DNA of 64,000 bases from Parahoeflea alexandrii (GTDB lineage Bacteria > Pseudomonadota > Alphaproteobacteria > Rhizobiales > Rhizobiaceae), in the NCBI RefSeq assembly GCF_024105735.1, contig NZ_JAAAML010000003.1, positions 434,001 to 498,000 on the forward strand. The letters are read 5' to 3'. The notes under the pieces were generated by a model, which was given only the letters and a program-made list of their open reading frames with translations, had not been told where the DNA came from and searched no databases. This document shows positions 17,978 to 25,778 of this stretch, one piece after another (the stretch's first letter is position 1; every line of letters begins with the position of its first letter). The position numbers and the translations under genes are program-made.

Positions 17978-20206
17978 TCATTGCTCGGCGGTGGCCACGC
18001 CGGGCTGAAGGCTGGCTTCGACCGCGGCAAGCCTTTCGGCCTCGCCCAGCGGCTTGGCACTGTTGAGCTTGTCCATCAGTCCGCGCAGCACATCCGTGGT
18101 CTCCCGGTTCAGCGACCGGGTCCGCTGCCTTTGCGGCAGCGCATTGCCGTCCGCGTCGGTTGAGGCGCTGGCCACCAGCGGGGTCGCCCGCGGCTCCGGC
18201 AGGGGATTGTCGACGCCGGGTATGGCCCGGAGTTCGATACCCTGGTGGGCGTAATCCATCACCCGCTTGAAGGTCATCGCCGGCAGCGATCCGCCGGTCA
18301 TCCGGTTGGAGGACGTGTAGTCGTCATTGCCGAACCAGACCGCGGCCGCGAAGTTTCCGGTGTAACCGCAGAACCATGCGTCGCGGTAGGCCTGCGTGGT
18401 GCCGGTCTTGCCCGCGGTCAGCACGCCGTCGACGGCGGCGCGCCGTGCCGTGCCGACATAGGGCACCCGTGTCAGCATCTGGTTCATGTAAGCGGCGGCG
18501 GTTTCGGTCAGCACACGCTCGGGCGCCGGTTCGTCGCGGCTGAAATCATAAAGCACATCGCCATTGTAGTTCATGATCTGCGCGATGCCATGGCGGCGCG
18601 ACTGGTAGCCGCCGGCGGGAAACACGGCATAGGCCGTGGCCTGGTCGAGCACGGTGACTTCAGAGGTGCCGATAGGAATGGTGACATCGCGCCGGATAGG
18701 TGTTTCGACGCCGAACTTCTTTGTCATTTCCATGATCTGGCCGATCGCATCCTCGCCGAGCCGCTCCTTGGCGAGCCGCACCGGAATGGTGTTGATCGAG
18801 CGGGCCAGCGCGGTCTTGATGTCGACGCGGCCGGAATAGCCGCCGGAATAGTTGCCCGGCGCCCAGTTGCCCCAGCGGATCGGCGCGTCGACGATCGGGC
18901 TGTCCGGCGTCATGCCTTTTTCCATGGCCAGCGAATAGGTGTAGATCTTGAACGAGGAGCCCGGTTGCCTGAGCGCGCGCGAGGCGCGGTTGAACTGGCT
19001 CTCGCCATAGTCTCTTCCGCCGACCATGGCGCGCACGGCACCGCCGTTCTCGATTAGCACCAGCGCCGCCTGGCTTGCCCGGTAGCGATCGCCATACTGG
19101 CGCAGCGTCGTCTCGACGGCGGCATCGGCGGCTTCCTGCATGCCCGGGTCGAGCGTGGTACGCACGATCAGCGAATGCTGGGCAAATCCACCGGCGATGC
19201 GCTTGACCTCGTCGAAGGCCCAGTCGAGGAAATAATCGGGTGCATCCCGGTCGCCGCGGTCGATGACGCTGGCCGGGTTGCGTCGCGCGCCGATCACCTG
19301 GCCCTCGGTCATCAGGTCACCCTGTACCAGATTGGACAGCACCTCGTTGGCGCGGGCCCGCGCCGCCGGCAGGTTGATGTGCGGCGCGTAGCGGGCAGGG
19401 GCCTTGAACAGGCCGGCCAGCATCGCCGCTTCCGCGATCGAGACCTCGGTGATGTCCTTGCCGAAGTAGAACTGCGCCGCCGCCGCTGCTCCAAAGGTGC
19501 CGCCGCCCATATAGGCGCGGTCGAGATAGAGCCTGAGGATTTCCTTCTTCGACAGGTTGGCCTCGAGCCAGAAGGCCAGGAACGCTTCCTTGACCTTGCG
19601 CTCGATGGTCCGCTCGTTGGTCAGGAACAGGTTCTTGGCCAGCTGCTGGGTGATGGTGGAGCCGCCCTGGACCACCGAGTTGGCCTTGACGTTTTCGGTC
19701 ATGGCGCGGGCGAGGCCCAGGAAATCGATGCCGAAATGATCGAAGAAACGCCGGTCCTCAGTGGCCAGCACCGCCTTGATGAAGTGATCGGGCAGCTGGT
19801 CGACAGGCGCCGAATCCTCGTGGATGATGCCGCGATGGCCGATCTCGTTGCCGTAGCGGTCAAGGAAGGTGACGGCGAAATCGTCCCGCGCCTGCCAGTT
19901 GCCGGCGGTTTCCTCAAACGCCGGCAGCGCCAGCGCCAGCAGCAGCACGAAGCCCGCGGTACCGGCATTCATGCCCTCGCCGGCGACCTCGAACACCGCC
20001 TTCCAGACCCCGCGGGTGCGGAACCGGCGGAAGAAGATGGTGATCTCCTCCCAGATCTCGCCGACCCTGAAACCGGCATTCCAGATGGTGGAATCGATCC
20101 AGGAGTCGATGCGCAGAAGGATGTTGGAGCGCTTGCGGGGCCGGTTTTCCTGATTGAACGGGTCTTGCACGGGTCTTGGGTCCATTGCGGGCTTGGCGAC
20201 CAGCAT
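17978..20206 (-). CDS. Penicillin-binding protein 1A (bifunctional transglycosylase/transpeptidase)
   Basis: This 742-aa class A PBP polymerises and cross-links peptidoglycan in the periplasm. It has a cytoplasmic basic N-terminus and a membrane anchor ([16 protein letters not shown], about residues 82-97). The glycosyltransferase domain has catalytic Glu150 in [14 protein letters not shown] and [15 protein letters not shown]. The transpeptidase domain has Ser417 in the SxxK motif GSSFK, the SxN motif in ARSINT, and KTGTT. All catalytic motifs are present. ATG 20206 lacks a clear ribosome-binding site; ATG 20185 is an alternative. It is divergent from the YcgN gene. The name mrcA/ponA cannot be chosen between. 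Confidence 0.94.
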   Translation of the reverse strand: MLVAKPAMDPRPVQDPFNQENRPRKRSNILLRIDSWIDSTIWNAGFRVGEIWEEITIFFRRFRTRGVWKAVFEVAGEGMNAGTAGFVLLLALALPAFEETAGNWQARDDFAVTFLDRYGNEIGHRGIIHEDSAPVDQLPDHFIKAVLATEDRRFFDHFGIDFLGLARAMTENVKANSVVQGGSTITQQLAKNLFLTNERTIERKVKEAFLAFWLEANLSKKEILRLYLDRAYMGGGTFGAAAAAQFYFGKDITEVSIAEAAMLAGLFKAPARYAPHINLPAARARANEVLSNLVQGDLMTEGQVIGARRNPASVIDRGDRDAPDYFLDWAFDEVKRIAGGFAQHSLIVRTTLDPGMQEAADAAVETTLRQYGDRYRASQAALVLIENGGAVRAMVGGRDYGESQFNRASRALRQPGSSFKIYTYSLAMEKGMTPDSPIVDAPIRWGNWAPGNYSGGYSGRVDIKTALARSINTIPVRLAKERLGEDAIGQIMEMTKKFGVETPIRRDVTIPIGTSEVTVLDQATAYAVFPAGGYQSRRHGIAQIMNYNGDVLYDFSRDEPAPERVLTETAAAYMNQMLTRVPYVGTARRAAVDGVLTAGKTGTTQAYRDAWFCGYTGNFAAAVWFGNDDYTSSNRMTGGSLPAMTFKRVMDYAHQGIELRAIPGVDNPLPEPRATPLVASASTDADGNALPQRQRTRSLNRETTDVLRGLMDKLNSAKPLGEAERLAAVEASLQPGVATAEQ

Positions 20207-20350
20207 CGTCGCGCGTTGCTTTTGCCGCGGTGCAGGATGTCACCACAGTTTTTGCCCCCTGTGAGCTATGCTTTTGGCGCATTTTCAGTCAAAGGACAAG
20301 CCGTCGGCGCATGCGTGCGCGCCAAGCAGATGATAAAAAGGAAGCCGCTC

Positions 20351-20803
20351 ATGAACGCCAAGCCCTTCTGGAAAGCCAAGACGCTTTCCCAGATGACCAG
20401 GGCCGAATGGGAAAGCCTGTGCGACGGGTGCGGCCGCTGCTGCCTCAACAAGCTCGAGGACTGGGACACCGGCGAAATCGCCTGGACCAACATCGCCTGC
20501 CGGCTTCTCGACGGCCAGTCCTGCCGCTGCAAGGACTATGACAACCGCCAGGCGACGGTGCCCGACTGCATCGGGCTGACGCCTCAGCAGGTCGAGACCA
20601 TCACCTGGCTGCCGCCGACCTGCGGCTACCGGCTGGTGGCCCAGGGCGCCGATCTCTACTGGTGGCATCCGCTGGTCTCCGGTGATCCCGAGACCGTGCA
20701 CGAGGCCGGGGTCTCGGTGCGCGGCCGCACGGTGAGCGAGGCCGGCATCGAGGTCGAGGATTTCGAGGACCACCTGGTCGACTGGCCGGGCGAGGAGCCC
20801 TGA
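20351..20803 (+). CDS. YcgN-family cysteine cluster protein
   Basis: This 150-aa protein has the UPF0153/YkgJ-like cysteine pattern: [11 protein letters not shown] near residue 25, then [14 protein letters not shown] and PDCIGL. Members are thought to bind Zn or an Fe-S cluster; the function is not established. ATG 20351 has AGGA eight bases upstream. An upstream ATG at 20330 is less likely. It stands alone and is divergent from PBP1A. Confidence 0.88.
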   Translation: MNAKPFWKAKTLSQMTRAEWESLCDGCGRCCLNKLEDWDTGEIAWTNIACRLLDGQSCRCKDYDNRQATVPDCIGLTPQQVETITWLPPTCGYRLVAQGADLYWWHPLVSGDPETVHEAGVSVRGRTVSEAGIEVEDFEDHLVDWPGEEP

Positions 20804-20895
20804 GCGGCGGGCGCGCCGTTTTTTCGCCACGAAGGTGGAACCAAGACTGCACAAGCGGCGTTTAGTCCCCGTATTCCAAACGGAGGGACTATCCG

Positions 20896-21057
20896 ATGAT
20901 CCAGTGGATCCTTATTTTGCTTATTGTCGCAGCCGTCGCCGGCCTGCTTGGTTTTGGCCGCCTGTCGGGCGCAGCGCTGACCGGCGCCAAGCTTCTGATT
21001 GCCGTCGTGCTGATTCTTTTCCTGCTTGCCGTTCTCGGCATTGTCGCCATCGCCTAG
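20896..21057 (+). CDS. DUF1328 (YtjA-like) small membrane protein
   Basis: A 53-aa protein with two hydrophobic helices (WILILLIVAAVAGLLGFG and LIAVVLILFLLAVLGIVAIA) joined by a glycine/alanine turn. This is the layout of the YtjA/DUF1328 family of tiny inner-membrane proteins. GGAGG at 20882-20886 lies nine bases before the ATG, and a strong terminator follows 43 bases after the stop, so it is a complete monocistronic unit. The role is unknown; relatives are often stress-linked. Its small size makes it easy to miss. Confidence 0.85.
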   Translation: MIQWILILLIVAAVAGLLGFGRLSGAALTGAKLLIAVVLILFLLAVLGIVAIA

Positions 21058-21099
21058 CGCGAAACGTCCTTCATCCCCCAAGCTGAAGCACGCCTTGAG

Positions 21100-21129
21100 C
21101 CGCCGGAGAGATTTCTCCGGCGGTTTTTT
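21100..21129 (+). terminator. Rho-independent terminator after the DUF1328 gene
   Basis: A perfect 10-bp stem (CCGCCGGAGA / TCTCCGGCGG) with a GATT loop is followed by six T residues. A textbook terminator on the plus strand. Confidence 0.92.
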
Positions 21130-21249
21130 CATACGCTGGCCCGGGGTGTGCCGGGGGGTGCGCCGGGCGTGTGCCCGAGGGTGTAGATCCCAGGCGCTTG
21201 CGAAGACGCCGGTCATCCCCACTTTAGGGTGCCAGGCCAATGCATGTCG

Positions 21250-21344
21250 CGCTCAATCGGATTCAATTGAGCGATAACGAACATGTATTATTTCAAAGTG
21301 CTACAGCATCCTTTGCGCATCCAAATGGATGCGCGGCGCTGCAG
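21250..21344. repeat. Double-hairpin intergenic element, possibly a dispersed Rhizobiales repeat
   Basis: Two dyads lie side by side. The first has arms CGCTCAAT (21250-21257) and ATTGAGCG (21266-21273). The second is nested: CTACAGC (21301-21307) with GCTGCAG (21338-21344) outside, and GCGCATCC (21315-21322) with GGATGCGC (21327-21334) inside, around an AAAT loop. From memory, a sequence like AGTGCTACAGC followed by a GCGC hairpin recurs in intergenic regions of many Rhizobiales genomes. The dyads are seen; the repeat identity was not checked. It sits just upstream of the 21370 gene. Confidence 0.5.
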
Positions 21345-21369
21345 GACCCGAACGCAGGAGACATGCACC

Positions 21370-21765
21370 GTGGCAGACACACCCGACACGCCGCCGAAAC
21401 TCGAGACCCTTCTCTCCGGAGAGGCGCGCCCGCAGAACCAGTCGCTTGCGTTGAACTATGCCGCGGCGGGCGGCGAAAACATCGGCATCGAGCTCGATGC
21501 CCGGGTCGTGCCGGCGACGATCACCGCGCTGACCAGCCTGCTGGGCCAGGTGATGTCGAGCCTGCCGGAGGAGGAGTGGCCGAATTTCCAGGTGCTCAAG
21601 ACCACCGCGATGGGCCTCGCCATGAACGCCGAGGGTGAACTGGCGCTGGCGCTGGAACTCGAAGGCGGCGGCCAGCTGACGCTCGGCCTCGCCAAGGGGG
21701 ACTTGGCCCTGCTGCGCGATGAGATCGACGAGGCGATGCGGATTGCGGGGGATTTGCGGCATTAG
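21370..21765 (+). CDS. Hypothetical conserved-looking protein
   Basis: This 131-aa acidic protein is read from GTG 21370, which has AGGAG about nine bases upstream; an in-frame ATG at 21283 would pass through the hairpin element. Residues 40-131 look like a compact domain (NIGIELDARVVPATITALTSLLGQV ending in LLRDEIDEAMRIAGDLRH). I do not recognise a named family. Base composition matches the surrounding core genome, so it is probably native. Confidence 0.6.
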   Translation: MADTPDTPPKLETLLSGEARPQNQSLALNYAAAGGENIGIELDARVVPATITALTSLLGQVMSSLPEEEWPNFQVLKTTAMGLAMNAEGELALALELEGGGQLTLGLAKGDLALLRDEIDEAMRIAGDLRH

Positions 21766-21782
21766 GGGGATTGAGCCGGGCG

Positions 21783-21930
21783 TCAGCCAGGACGCTCGGC
21801 TTTCAATTCGGCGAGCAACGGTCCGGCATTCACCGCGCGGCCTTTGCCGCTGGCCTTGCCTTCGTCATAGGCGCGCTTCAGCCGGTTGAGTTCGAGCGCG
21901 CGGATTTCCTGTTGGCATACGTAGCTACTG
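21783..21930 (-). pseudogene. 3' remnant of a ParD-like antitoxin gene
   Basis: On the minus strand an open frame reads QQEIRALELNRLKRAYDEGK, then an ASGKGRAVNAGPLL segment, and ends at a TGA at 21783-21785. This tail resembles the C-terminus of a ParD-type ribbon-helix-helix antitoxin (EGxASGxGR pattern). No start codon lies in frame before an upstream stop near 21930, and the GC content falls sharply there. The 5' part and any toxin gene seem to have been lost where the AT-richer segment joins. The antitoxin call is tentative. Confidence 0.45.
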
Positions 21931-22083
21931 AGTTACAGCGAAGACGAACTTAAGCCCTAGGCTTTTCATCACGCTTTTCCTTGCTAACATCCTTACCGGT
22001 CTTAGGATCGGGAGGGTTTTCAACAGGCGGCGCAAAATCTTGTCGCCTTTCTTGTCGTTAGTCTGTTTTTTGGGTTCGGGCAT
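21925..22083 (-). pseudogene. Possible frameshifted small charged ORF in the AT-richer scar
   Basis: A minus-strand frame begins at an ATG inside the same CATG that starts the plus-strand gene at 22082, reading MPEPKKQTNDKKGDK. In this frame it runs on for 52 codons. In the neighbouring frame the rest reads DFAPPVENPPDPKTGKD, then VSKEKRDEKPRA and a stop, which looks more like a natural charged tail. A one-base shift near 22039 would join the two. It may be a broken gene or chance; no family is recognised. Confidence 0.3.
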
Positions 22084-22633
22084 GTTTCCATCCAGAAAGA
22101 AATTCAAGTTTCAAGTTACACCATCGGACCGCGAATTGTGGGCTATAGGCATGGTGGCAATGCAGTGGTCGCTTCTGGAAGCGTGGGTGTCGACTTTGGT
22201 TCAAGGTTTAGCCCAACATGACGAAGACGCCCTAGCTCGTTTCAATACTACCCATTCCCTAGAGGGTAGGTTGGAAACCTGGAAAGAACTCACCAAGGAA
22301 AAGATGCAGGAACCCTACTGTAGTAGGATGCTACGGCTTCACCAAAGAGCTGTCGACACAAAGCAGATGCGCGATAGGATCATTCACGGCATTTGGTCGT
22401 CTAACGATCCCGTAGCCACCACGATTCAAGGCGGGGCACCTAAGCATCCTTTCAAATGGTCTCCCAAATTCGACAAGATCAAGGAAACAGCCGAGAGGAT
22501 CGACAATCTGATGATGGATATCCTTCAGATGCTTGCCGAATTGTCTCCAGACAAGAACGAGGTCAACGGGCGTGATGCATTGCGACAAACATTAAAACAG
22601 CCAAATCACCCACGTTCGAAAAATGAGGGTTAG
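22082..22633 (+). CDS. Unknown protein with R-x4-H motif, possible HEPN-like
   Basis: This 183-aa protein has codon use clearly less GC-rich than its neighbours. It appears all-helical. Residues 97-102 read RDRIIH within KQMRDRIIHGIW, which matches the R-x4-6-H motif of HEPN ribonuclease folds, and a Trp follows as in several small HEPN-like proteins. A long helix near the C-terminus (FDKIKETAERIDNLMMDILQ) could complete a four-helix bundle. It lies between an antitoxin remnant and a GTA cluster, a setting consistent with an acquired defence or toxin gene. The ribosome-binding site is weak. Only the motif and layout support the HEPN idea. Confidence 0.55.
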   Translation: MFPSRKKFKFQVTPSDRELWAIGMVAMQWSLLEAWVSTLVQGLAQHDEDALARFNTTHSLEGRLETWKELTKEKMQEPYCSRMLRLHQRAVDTKQMRDRIIHGIWSSNDPVATTIQGGAPKHPFKWSPKFDKIKETAERIDNLMMDILQMLAELSPDKNEVNGRDALRQTLKQPNHPRSKNEG

Positions 22634-22763
22634 CTTCCTTCCAAAGAAAAAATGCCTTTGGTCCCTTTAGCCTCATCGCTGCCGTTGCATTGTTGAGTTC
22701 AATTTCATTGCCCTGCTCTATACCGGCCTGGCGCCAATCATCGATATTCACCATGGTACGCAA
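22563..22763 (-). CDS. Possible small AT-richer ORF or gene fragment
   Basis: A minus-strand frame from TTG 22763 (or ATG 22754) encodes MVNIDDWRQAGIEQGNEIEL and so on, ending at 22563, inside the 3' end of the plus-strand gene at 22082. The frame stays open further upstream through FCDDDITLPEDRDG and KDYFPITSLLRT with no clear start. The codons are plausible for the AT-richer segment. It could be the 3' part of a truncated gene. No family recognised. Confidence 0.3.
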   Translation of the reverse strand: MRTMVNIDDWRQAGIEQGNEIELNNATAAMRLKGPKAFFLWKEANPHFSNVGDLAVLMFVAMHHAR

Positions 22764-22998
22764 AAGGCTCGTGATAGGAAAATAATCCTTGACCCCGTCA
22801 CGGTCCTCTGGTAGGGTTATGTCATCGTCACAGAACTGCGCCGATAGCGGTGCGGCGGCGAGGGCGGTGGTGCCTGCGGGTGCACCGGTTTGAGAGTTTG
22901 ATGAATGCGCGAGGCGCCTCTGGATTTTCAGGGGCGCTTTTTTGGTGGCCGCTGCCCGGAGGGGTGGCCGGATTTTTTGGATCTTTGCGAGGCATGTG
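22634..22998. other. Boundary between AT-richer scar and GTA cluster
   Basis: This 365-base stretch has no clear plus-strand gene. Its left two thirds are covered by the doubtful minus-strand frame at 22563-22763 and its upstream extension. Near 22840 the composition returns to GC-rich. A plus-strand frame ending GAAARAVVPAGAPV and a stop at 22890-22892 may be the tail of a truncated native gene. A terminator at 22914-22943 then precedes the first GTA gene. Confidence 0.4.
22914..22943 (+). terminator. Rho-independent terminator upstream of the GTA cluster
   Basis: The stem GCGCCTCTG / CAGGGGCGC (one G-U pair) with a six-base loop is followed by six T residues. It would insulate the GTA cluster from transcription entering from the scar, so the GTA promoter must lie within about 55 bases upstream of the first gene, or transcription must be antiterminated. 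Confidence 0.75.
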
Positions 22999-23727
22999 AT
23001 GACCGAGGCTTATGCGGCCGCCGGGCGGCTTGGGCTGTCCGCGACGGATGTTTCTGTCGCGGGCGAGCTGGCGCTGGTCGACCGGCTGATCGATCTGCTC
23101 ACGGCGCTCGAACCGTTCGAGATCAAGCAGTCGGCGGTGTCCGGCGATTCGGGGCCAGGAGAGGGGCGAGTGCCGGGGAAAGGGCAAGAGAAAGGGCAAG
23201 GGATCGGTGACGGGATTTGCGACGCCGCCGGTGATGCGGCAGCGGTCGCGACTGCAGGTTCGGTGATGGCCGCGACCTCTGAGACCGGAGCGCAGCTCGC
23301 TGCGGCAGAGGCGGCGGATGCCGGGCCTGTGCCGGAGGGCCATGCGGCGAAGCCTTCCGCCGAGAGCACCAGGGCCATGCTTGCCCGGATGCGCGCAGTG
23401 CTCGACCGCGAGGCGGCACGGCTGGGCGAGGACGGGCTCGAGGGCAAGGCGGCGGTCGACCAGGTGGCGCTGATTGCCCGCACGCTCGAGAAGATCGACC
23501 AGATGGAACGGCTGATCGCCGAGGACCAGGCCCGCACCGCTGGGCAGCGGCTTGGGCCACAGGAACGCGAGCAGCTGCGGCAGACGGTGCGGCAGCTCAT
23601 TATCGCCGCCGCCGAGCGTCTGGCGGTCGAGCGGGCAGGCGGGCCGGATGAGGCCCATGAGGCCCATGAGGCCAATCAGGCAGGGCAGGCGCGGTCATCA
23701 GCATCGCCGTGCGGACCGCCCGGATGA
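22999..23727 (+). CDS. GTA g1-like protein (probable small terminase)
   Basis: This is a 242-aa protein at the head of the cluster, in the position of ORFg1, which is the small terminase in RcGTA. The N-terminus (MTEAYAAAGRLGLSATDVS) and the helical C-terminal half (LARMRAVLDREAARLGEDG, then KIDQMERLIAEDQ) suit a DNA-binding oligomer. Residues 50-110 are a Gly/Lys/Glu- and then Ala-rich low-complexity insert. ATG 22999 has GAGG six bases upstream. Its stop overlaps the terminase start (ATGA). Assignment is mainly by position. Confidence 0.68.
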   Translation: MTEAYAAAGRLGLSATDVSVAGELALVDRLIDLLTALEPFEIKQSAVSGDSGPGEGRVPGKGQEKGQGIGDGICDAAGDAAAVATAGSVMAATSETGAQLAAAEAADAGPVPEGHAAKPSAESTRAMLARMRAVLDREAARLGEDGLEGKAAVDQVALIARTLEKIDQMERLIAEDQARTAGQRLGPQEREQLRQTVRQLIIAAAERLAVERAGGPDEAHEAHEANQAGQARSSASPCGPPG

Positions 23728-25292
23728 CCGCCCCCTTGACCATGCCCTTGGTTACGCCCCTGGCACCGCTTTTGGCCAGCGCAGTGTCCGCTTGGTTTGC
23801 GGCAAGGCTGGCGGCGAGCGTCTGGGACAATCCGGTGCCCGGCGCGCCGGTGCCGCTCCGCAACCTCGTGGCGCTGGGCCGGCAATTGCCGCCGGTGTGG
23901 CGCAGGCCGCCGGCCCTCACGGAGCCGGACCTTCCCGGCGATATCCGGGATGCCGGGGACCCGGAGGCGGCAACGCCCAGCACGGGGGACATTTTCGCCG
24001 GGGATCTTTTCGCCGAGGACCTGGTCACAGCCCACATCGCCCGGTTCGACGACCGAACGCTGATGGCGCACGCCCATGACTGGTCCCTGACGGCGCGGCC
24101 CGAACAATTGCCGCCTCGCGGCGCGTGGCGCACCTGGCTGATGATGGGCGGGCGCGGCTCGGGCAAGACCCGCGCCGGGGCCGAATGGGTGCACGCGCTT
24201 GCCACCGGCGATATGCCGGGGCTGGGGCGCGATGGCCGCATCGCGCTGGTGGCCGAAACATTTGGCGATGCCCGCGAGGTGATGATCGACGGCATCTCCG
24301 GCATTCTCGGCGTGGCGCGAGCGGAGCGGCCGAGCTTCGAAGCGACGCGGCGCAGGCTGGTCTGGCCTTCGGGCGCGGTGGCGCAGATGTTTTCGTCCGA
24401 AGATCCCGAAAGCCTGCGCGGGCCGCAATTCGATCTTGCCTGGTGCGACGAACTCGGCAAGTGGCGCCATGCCCGCGAGACCTGGGACATGCTGCAATTC
24501 GGTCTCCGGCTCGGCACGTCGCCGCGCCAGCTGGTCACCACCACGCCGCGGGCGACGCCCTTGATGCTGGCGCTGGTCAAGGACAAGGCGACGCGGGTGA
24601 CACGGATTCGCACCGAGGACAATGCGGCCAACCTCGCGGCGGGTTTTCTCGAGACCATCCGGGCGCGCTACGGCGGCACGCGGCTGGGGCGGCAGGAACT
24701 CGACGGCGAATTGATTGCCGACCGCGAGGACGGGCTGTGGCGGCGCGAGCAGATCGAGGCGCTGGTGGTGCGCACGCACGGGCCGCTCCATCGCATCGTC
24801 GTGGCGGTCGATCCGCCGGCCTCGGGCGAGGCGAAACACTCCTGCTGCGGCATCGTCGCCGTTGGCCTTGATGCCGAGGGTCGCGCGGTGGTGCTGGCCG
24901 ACGGCTCGGTCGAGGGCGCAAGCCCATCGCACTGGGCGGGCGCGGTGAGCCGGCTCTACCGCCGCTTCGACGCCGATTGCGTGGTGGCCGAAATCAACCA
25001 GGGCGGCGACATGGTGACGAGCGTTCTGAGAACCGTCGATCCGACGCTGCCGGTGAGGCAAGTGCGGGCGACGCGCGGCAAGTGGCTGCGCGCCGAACCG
25101 GTCGCCGCTCTCTACGAGCAGGGCCGGGTGGCTCACGCCGGCCACTTCGCGGCACTGGAAGACCAGATGTGCGATTTCGGCCCCGACGGGCTCTCCTCCG
25201 GCCGCTCTCCCGACCGGCTCGATGCGCTGGTGTGGGCGCTGACCGAACTGATGCTGGGCCGGAGAGGCGAGCCGCAGGTGCGGCATCTGTGA
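23724..25292 (+). CDS. GTA large terminase (g2)
   Basis: This 522-aa DNA-packaging motor pumps genomic DNA into GTA heads. The Walker A motif GGRGSGKT sits within RTWLMMGGRGSGKTRAGAEW, and a Walker B-like acidic pair is in FDLAWCDELGKW. The C-terminal nuclease part includes IVVAVDPPASG and the SPDRLDALVWAL segment typical of terminase RNase-H-like folds. It starts at ATG 23724, coupled to g1. The N-terminal 130 residues before the Walker motif are longer than in phage enzymes. Confidence 0.93.
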   Translation: MTAPLTMPLVTPLAPLLASAVSAWFAARLAASVWDNPVPGAPVPLRNLVALGRQLPPVWRRPPALTEPDLPGDIRDAGDPEAATPSTGDIFAGDLFAEDLVTAHIARFDDRTLMAHAHDWSLTARPEQLPPRGAWRTWLMMGGRGSGKTRAGAEWVHALATGDMPGLGRDGRIALVAETFGDAREVMIDGISGILGVARAERPSFEATRRRLVWPSGAVAQMFSSEDPESLRGPQFDLAWCDELGKWRHARETWDMLQFGLRLGTSPRQLVTTTPRATPLMLALVKDKATRVTRIRTEDNAANLAAGFLETIRARYGGTRLGRQELDGELIADREDGLWRREQIEALVVRTHGPLHRIVVAVDPPASGEAKHSCCGIVAVGLDAEGRAVVLADGSVEGASPSHWAGAVSRLYRRFDADCVVAEINQGGDMVTSVLRTVDPTLPVRQVRATRGKWLRAEPVAALYEQGRVAHAGHFAALEDQMCDFGPDGLSSGRSPDRLDALVWALTELMLGRRGEPQVRHL

Positions 25293-25299
25293 GCGGTGT

Positions 25300-25680
25300 T
25301 CAGCCGTAAAACAAAGCGGCGAGGGCGAACAGGCCGGTCAACAGCAAGGGCGGCCAGCCGATGTGGCGACCGCGGCTGACCACGAGATCGAAAATGCCGA
25401 CCGCGGTAAAACTCAGGCCGACACTGCCCAGGATCATCGTTTGCAGATGCGGCTCGTCAAAGGCCAGCACGTAAAGAATGACGGCCAGAACGATCCAGGT
25501 AACTGATGTGACGTGCCAGGCGAACCGCAAGACCATGCGGGCCAGATGGTGGTCGAGCACCCGGTTGCCGCGATGTTTGAACAGCGGCCGCAACAGATAG
25601 ATTTCGCCGCCGATTGAATGAAGCACGGACGTCACAACCAGCCCGGCAATGCTGGCGACGACCAACCATTGAAACAGCAA
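25300..25680 (-). CDS. Antisense-strand membrane protein inside the GTA cluster
   Basis: This 126-aa protein lies between terminase and portal on the strand opposite to the whole cluster. It has four hydrophobic segments (LVVASIAGLVVTSVLHSI; SVTWIVLAVILYVLAF; TMILGSVGLSFTAVGIFDLVV; PPLLLTGLFALAALFYG). The start is TTG 25680 with a strong AAGGAG site seven bases upstream. The stop lies seven bases from the terminase stop. Codon use is native. No family is recognised. It must have its own promoter in 25681-25778, shared back to back with the portal leader. It looks like a cargo (moron) gene, or a native gene around which the cluster was split. Confidence 0.75.
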   Translation of the reverse strand: MLFQWLVVASIAGLVVTSVLHSIGGEIYLLRPLFKHRGNRVLDHHLARMVLRFAWHVTSVTWIVLAVILYVLAFDEPHLQTMILGSVGLSFTAVGIFDLVVSRGRHIGWPPLLLTGLFALAALFYG

Positions 25681-25778
25681 ACGGCCACTCCTTGTGGGCA
25701 GGGATCCGCATCTTCAGGCGGTGCGCGGCGGCAAACAGACGTCAGGTTCTAACCACTGGATTTTGAAAGGGCAACAAC

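Noticed and set aside
22828-23667. 279-codon minus-strand frame over GTA g1
   Set aside because: Repetitive Pro/Arg/Ser composition and position opposite g1; no start signal.
23676-25286. 536-codon frame antisense to the terminase
   Set aside because: Terminase motifs are intact on the plus strand; the antisense product is Arg/Pro/His-rich and unlike any family.
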